A DNA stretch of 64,000 bases from Oegoconia quadripuncta (taxonomy: Eukaryota; Arthropoda; Insecta; Lepidoptera; Autostichidae): positions 29,667,242 through 29,731,241 of the forward strand of contig OX438743.1 of NCBI GenBank assembly GCA_949316235.1, in the 5' to 3' direction. Positions 58,929 through 64,000 of the stretch are shown here, one piece after another; within the stretch, counting starts at the first letter, position 1; each line of letters starts with the position of its first letter. The position numbers and the translations under genes are program-made. Under the pieces are notes generated by a model. It did no database searches and was not told the DNA's origin. It was given only the letters and a program-made list of their open reading frames with translations.

Positions 58929-60360
58929 TTAAATCCCCGGGGAGCGTACGACAGCCGCTAAGCGAGATCGCCGTACAACAGTTTCCTCATTACGCACGCC
59001 GCGTCCCGCCGTATGCGCAGTACGCCGTACCTTACGCGCAGTACGCAACACCGGGCCGATGGACGCCGCAAATTTCTCACGACGCTTGCTGCCGTAAGCT
59101 TTGCTAATGATGAAATTGTGTCTACCGACTGTCAAGCATGTATAAGTAAAATGTTATTATTTTTGTTGCGTACAAAAACGTTATTTAAGACTGTTCGATA
59201 TTTGAGTGTTTGGATCATTTGCCTTCGTCTGTACACTGTATTTATTATTCGGTACAATACCGATTGAAGATTAATATAATAGCATATTATAGATTATATC
59301 CTGGTATATATTCCCCCAACCCTTGACGTGTAATTGTTGTATCATTGAAACGATTATAAAAGAAATGCATTATTATTGCAATTCTAGATGCGGACACTAT
59401 TTATGAGTAAATGATTTTAGCGATTAAAATTCAGATTGAGAATATATTATATATATTTTAATTGTTTATATTTAAAGAAAAATGGAGATAGTGTAAATTC
59501 GTTTGAACTAGAAATGTATGTCGTTCAATTCAATACTATTCAAAACTTAGAAAGTTTATTAGACGTTATGATAATTGACCAATCAATAATATCAATCGAC
59601 GGAATTTGAATATCGCATTTGATATCTAAACTTAGTTAGACGAGTATGTGTAACCACATTTACAAAAACAAGATTCACCAGTGATGACGGTTATGACGAT
59701 GGCTTTGCTACATATTGAAGCAATACGGTACATGTAATGTAAGCTACGTAATTGTACTAGAATTAATTTCCATTATAAAGTGTCTTCTTTGGAACATTCG
59801 GACGCTGCTGTGCGCTAAAATGCCGCATTTACTAATAATTAATATCGGAAAACTTTCTTCTTAGATACCCTTTTAATAATTAAGGCAATTAGGTCCTATA
59901 GTTATGGTACGTCGGTACCACGCGCGGCAGTGTCGGTCTGTTCGTTCTAGTATTCGGAGTTGTAAGTATGCTTCGCCTCGTAAGTGCTTCGACAAGTAAT
60001 GTGTCTTTTTGAATAATTTTAATGATTATTTTACTGCCAACATTTCACAAATTTTAATTGTTATTTTGTAAGCAATACGTATGTAAAATTCACTTTTAAT
60101 GTTACGATCACACATTTTTAGTTCTGTTTAATGTCTTATGATTATAATTATTGTATAGTGGTATGTGAGTGTGAACGGTGGATGGTGGGTTGCGGATGGT
60201 GTAGTGTGGTAACTCCCATAGAATAGTTTCGAACAAGTATGAACGCCCTTTACTGCCACAGTTTCACACTATTGCATGTAAACCTTATGTTTAAAAATAT
60301 TTTATTTTTAAATTTTACTTTTTTGAGGAAAATATAATAAATGATGTTTTCAAATAAAAT
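58929..60360 (+). other. beta-Spec: beta-Spec candidate last exon and 3' UTR
   Basis: An acceptor TTTTATATTGCAG ends at 58928. Joined from 57401 it gives one Asn codon and a TAA stop at 58930-58932, so most of the exon is 3' UTR. Joined in phase 1 from exons that leave one base (such as exon 33), it reads 59 codons to a stop at 59105-59107, including YAQYAVPYAQYATPG. The first 170 nt are much more GC-rich than what follows. The rest is AT-rich with no gene visible and ends near two AATAAA signals. Confidence 0.5.
60336..60358 (+). promoter_or_regulatory. Polyadenylation signals
   Basis: Two AATAAA hexamers at 60336-60341 and 60353-60358 are followed by T- and GT-rich sequence. They are a reasonable 3' end for beta-Spec, about 1.4 kb after the last acceptor. 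Confidence 0.5.
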
Positions 60361-60645
60361 GTTGTTTCATTCAAGTCCTATATTTTATAAACTATTCGTG
60401 AAGGACTACTGCGTAAAGACCGTCATCAATTATTTTTTTTATATTCTGCCAAACTGCGCCTATTCGAAATGTGAAAAGTTCGTTTTTATTATACATGTAT
60501 ACCATATGCTTATTATACAGACGATATATATTATAAAGGTCCTAAATTTATTATCCCAATCTATACAACATGTTATTGAGGTACAAAGTATTCCAAATAA
60601 CAATTTACTTTATTAAAATAATAAAAGAAAGATAAGTCATGTATT

Positions 60646-61060
60646 AACGACCGATTGGTGTAGTGGATAGTGACCCTGTTAGCGAAACCAACGGTTGCGG
60701 GTTCGAATTCCGCGACGGGTAAACGTTTGTGTGATGAATATGAACATTTATCCTTTTTTTTTTTTTTCTTTTTTTTTTTTTTACAAGGGGAAACGCTCAT
60801 GCGTCCCCGCCCCCCACATGGGATGAAGGGCGGGGTATGTCGGACTCCGGCATCACGCCGACCTACCGACTAAAACCCCTTGACGTCCCTCTCGCCGCCG
60901 TGGCGACAGAGCCCAGGAGCGAAAACCTCATCTGCAGCTCTGCCAGATGAACATTTATCCTGAGTCATGGATGTTTATCTAGTATCCATAGTCAAGGTTT
61001 GCTTAGTTGGAACTAGATGATTGATGTAAGTGTCCGAAATATTTATTTATTTAATAAAAA
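60646..61060 (+). mobile_element. tRNA-headed SINE interrupted by a LINE fragment
   Basis: Head: TGGTGTAGTGGATAGTGACC (A-box side) and GGTTCGAATTCC (B box), 60656-60716. It is cut at 60753 and resumes at 60947, ending in the ATTTATTTATTTAATAAAAA tail near 61060. Confidence 0.75.
60754..60946 (-). mobile_element. 5'-truncated LINE tail nested in the SINE
   Basis: It begins with poly(T) (minus-strand poly(A)) and is flanked by a perfect 14-bp duplication ATGAACATTTATCC at 60740-60753 and 60947-60960, a clean target-primed insertion. GC-rich 3' UTR sequence only. Confidence 0.8.
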
Positions 61061-61110
61061 AAAAAAAAATTTAGTGCTTTTCGCAAAAAGATTCGGTTTT
61101 TTTATTATTA

Positions 61111-61308
61111 TCTAACTAATATTATAAATGCGAAAGTTTGAATGTTTATTTGTTTGTTTGTTGCTCAATCAAGGCGAAACGGATGGACGGATTACATTGC
61201 AATTTGGTATATAGGTAGAATATACCCCGGATTAAAACATCCCGTGGGATAAACAAATTTCCGCGATAAAGTTGTCCTACGCAGGCGAAGCCGCGGGCGG
61301 AAAGCTAG
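61111..61308 (+). mobile_element. Non-autonomous Helitron (Lep1-like)
   Basis: 5' end TCTAACTAATATTATAAATG, inner ACGGATGGACGGATT, and 3' end GCGAAGCCGCGGGCGGAAAG followed by CTAG. This TC...CTAG structure without inverted ends is the Lep1-type pattern. Between beta-Spec and the protease. Confidence 0.7.
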
Positions 61309-61577
61309 ACATTTATAAAAATATGTATTTTTGTTTATAAAAACAACATTTTTATGTGGATTACTTTAGACCTATAATGTGATTGTCAATTTCTATGAAT
61401 CAGGACTAATAAACCTTATACGAAGTGATTATTGACACCTGTACTCTGTAGATACAGTTCTATTTTAGGATGAATCACTCCAAGAATGTATGACGTCAAC
61501 CCACTTCTGGTAAAAAGAATGTTATCCTCCAGGTATGATGAAAAATAGATGAATTCATATCACTATCGACCGGCATC

Positions 61578-61622
61578 TGATAACGTGACAGATAAGTCAC
61601 TCTAAGATACCTGTTCCGATAA
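61578..61622 (+). promoter_or_regulatory. GATA-motif cluster upstream of the protease
   Basis: TGATAA (61578), AGATAAG (61590) and CGATAA (61617) lie within 90 nt of the ATG. GATA factors drive many insect midgut digestive genes. Role inferred from motif and position only. Confidence 0.4.
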
Positions 61623-61665
61623 CACAATTTTCTCACACTATGTCTATTGTACACACTATCCAGAG

Positions 61666-63672
61666 ATGTTGGTCAAGCTAGTGATTTTGCTATTCCCTTT
61701 ATTATTGGGTGCGGCGTTGCAGTGTGATGAAAATGGATGTGAATCCAAAAATGCCAGGATTATAGGAGGAGACATCTCGGAACGAAACTCTAGACCCTTC
61801 CAAGTAAGTAATGGTATAATACTTATGTACAAATACTACGCAGCCGAGTAAAAGCTGTAACTTAGGAATTGATAGTCAAAGTCAAAATATTTTATTATTT
61901 CATAGGATAAAATTATCACTTGAAAACGTCACAAATTACGCTTAACGCTTAAAAAAACGCTGACTGCGTTTTCCCTTATTTTCTCATTTAAAAAGAACGT
62001 TACCTTTTGATTAACTCTTGATCTTTAACGTTTATACAGTATAAATACAGCTGAATTTAGCTAATAACAAAAATCGCTCTACCGAGTAGTTACGGTCATT
62101 ATGTTCACTATGAGACGAAAGTTTTTTGATACTTTTTATAAAAATAATAGAATCATTTAATACTTATCGATTGCACTCGGTATAAAATTTTGATTAAACT
62201 TCGTGTCATGTTTAATTATACGGCAGGTAGCGCTATATATGCGCGTGGGCACTACAGGCGAGATCGGATTCTGTGGCGGTTCGCTGGTGCACCCAGAGTG
62301 GGTGCTGACGGCTGCGCACTGCTGCTTCCATCAGGGTCTGCAAGTCGACAATGTGCAGGTAGCCTACCGAAGTCCTTATCTTTTTGCAGACGGACGTATA
62401 AAGACAATAAATAATAACAAAGAAGCAAAAAATAATAAAAAAAATATAGTGAATATGATTTATTGGTATGCGTGGGTAGCTCGACAATGGTGTCGATTCG
62501 GATGTACACCAACTAAACTAAAACCAGTTTTAAAGTAGTACGGTCTCTTTCTCCCTGGAACAGTACGATGCGACGGCACCACTCCAAAACTGGTTTTAGT
62601 TTAGTTTAGTTGGTGTACATCCGAATCGACACCAATATAGTTGTTATTTGGTAGTTTTCAATTTGTCAAGCTTTATTTTTGGCTATACACGGTGAATTTG
62701 AATTGTGTAATTCCCATTAACTGGTGACGACAAACTTGATTACGAACAACTTTCTCCAAGGAACCATGCAGTAAAACATTGTCATCAATTCACATAAATC
62801 TTTAGGTTATTCTGGGCGCTCACTCGCTCTACGACCGCTACGAGAATGGCCGGCGCATTGTCAACGCTGACCAAATCGTCGTGCATCCGGATTGGGACGG
62901 TGACATCTTCGCCAATGACTTAGCTCTCCTCAAACTGGCCAATATCATACAGCTTACTGGTTAGTTTTACATTAATTTTATTGGAGATAAAGTACCTATC
63001 ACCAAGTGTAAATGTGAGACCCTGTTAGTATACCTATATAAGATGCAAGCCTTATGCATTGTTAGATTTGTTGACCAATGAATTACCACTAAATGAAAAT
63101 TTTAAGATCTCGCTTTTACTGTGGGTTACCTACTTATAAAAGCTTGTTACGTTACGAAGTTATGTCACAATTTCTCGAAAAACCGCTTCAAAATTACTGC
63201 CATCCGACTTATTTCTAAGTATTGAAACCAAGGTATAGATTGAACGAAAACTATGAGGTTTGCATTGGCTTGTAATGTTTTTTTATATTGGAGAGAGACT
63301 TTTTCATTTCAAAAGTAATACGAGTAGTAATACACGATAATTGGAAGGAGAATCTCACAAGCAATAATTGACAGACTTATTTAGTTGTGTTTGCAAGGAA
63401 ATTACTGTGTTACTGTCTGCGAAATCCTACTGTGCATGGTCCGACATACACTTGGCCGGTTTTTTAAATTGTCTTAAATTTCAATTGAGTAAAATTTTTT
63501 ATCATTAATATTCATACTGATTTTCTTTAAGTATCGCGGTGTTATTATCACATATTAACATGTGCCTTTTCAGAAACAATAGATGTCGTTCGTCTCCCAT
63601 ATCTGAGCATATCCAACTTCAACTTTGCTGGAATGGGCGCCACCATATCTGGATGGGGTATCGCTGCACCAG
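61666..63672 (+). CDS. Secreted S1 serine protease, 5' part (runs off window)
   Basis: Four coding exons: 61666-61803, 62227-62358, 62806-62959, 63574-63672, all GT-AG and in phase. Residues 1-17 (MLVKLVILLFPLLLGAA) are a signal peptide. A short propeptide ends at R|IIGG, the activation site of trypsin-like zymogens. The catalytic His is in exon 2 (WVLTAAHC), the catalytic Asp in exon 3 (NDLALLK), and exon 4 ends ATISGWGIAAP. The catalytic Ser and the specificity-pocket residues lie beyond 64000, so trypsin, chymotrypsin and elastase/collagenase-like types cannot be told apart, though the CGGSLVHPEW style resembles lepidopteran midgut chymotrypsin-like enzymes. Intron 2 carries a snapback repeat and part of a MITE. 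GATA motifs precede the gene. Confidence 0.88.
62488..62634. repeat. Snapback inverted repeat (about 147 bp)
   Basis: Arms 62488-62532 and 62585-62634 are inverse copies (GGATGTACACCAACTAAACT and its complement) around a 52-nt GC-richer loop. It could be a small MITE or the ends of a deleted DNA transposon. Confidence 0.7.
62688..62768. mobile_element. Terminal fragment of the palindromic MITE
   Basis: It matches the first 80 nt of the 20953 copy. In protease intron 2, about 40 nt upstream of the exon 3 acceptor. Confidence 0.6.
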
Positions 63673-64000
63673 GTACTGTATTACTGGTCCACTGCTGGAC
63701 GTCTTCATCCCGTTTCCGTTAAAATCATGTTCTTCTTTAGAGTTAAGGGCAAAAATTATAATGACTTAAAAGTAGTTTGGCCCGAAAAGTAGCTACGTCG
63801 ATGACTCGATCATGTTTGAATCTATTTTTAACCCCCGTCGCAACAAAAGAGATGTTGTAGGTTTGAAGACCATCGAAGATATTTAGCTTTAAGACAGTTC
63901 GTTTATTTGGATGATATATCAGAAATCATGGTGTCTCGGGGTTTTCTAAATATTCAACCATAAGTTGGATTGGATGGTTCTATGGATTCATACAAAGCTG

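Overview
This is a AT-rich eukaryotic nuclear window, almost certainly from a moth or butterfly. The evidence is a many-exon gene with GT-AG introns and an insect-type beta-spectrin protein, set among many lepidopteran-style repeats: tRNA-headed SINEs, RTE and CR1/Jockey-like LINE pieces, hAT and Tc1/mariner MITEs, and Lep1-like Helitrons. I cannot name the species. There are no operons, CRISPR arrays or stand-alone rRNA/tRNA genes.

The window is dominated by one gene on the + strand, beta-spectrin (beta-Spec), running from the first coding exon at 11335 to a 3' end near 60.36 kb. I could place 36 consecutive exons whose phases all agree. They encode an actin-binding pair of CH domains (exons 1-5), about 17 spectrin repeats (exons 6-30), a proline/serine-rich linker (exons 31-33) and a PH domain (exons 34-36), about 2,379 residues in all. 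On top of this backbone the sequence shows signs of unusual isoforms: a second first exon at 18809 with its own start codon and the right phase; a 741-nt, phase 0-0 exon at 48369-49109 that would insert 247 serine-rich residues between the last repeat and the linker; tandem donors on exon 33; and a last exon at 58929 that can be read in two frames, one of them giving a 59-residue tail without the PH domain.

Layout: 1-11.3 kb is repeat-rich, with no gene I can support. 11.3-20.2 kb holds exon 1, then a near-complete CR1-like LINE (13.4-17.9 kb, two intact ORFs, with a possible -1 frameshift signal between them), then the alternative first exon. 20.2-47.1 kb holds exons 2-30. The introns carry a palindromic MITE, a hAT MITE split by a LINE (27.5-30.1 kb) and an intact mariner-superfamily transposon (41.07-43.02 kb). 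47.1-60.4 kb holds the large alternative exon, the linker, the PH exons and the 3' UTR. 60.4-61.6 kb is a SINE with a LINE inside it, followed by a Helitron. 61.67 kb to the end holds the first four coding exons of a secreted trypsin/chymotrypsin-family serine protease that continues beyond the window.

Exon borders were placed by reading splice sites and checking phase by hand. No alignment, RNA-seq or repeat library was available, so family names for repeats are by recognition only.
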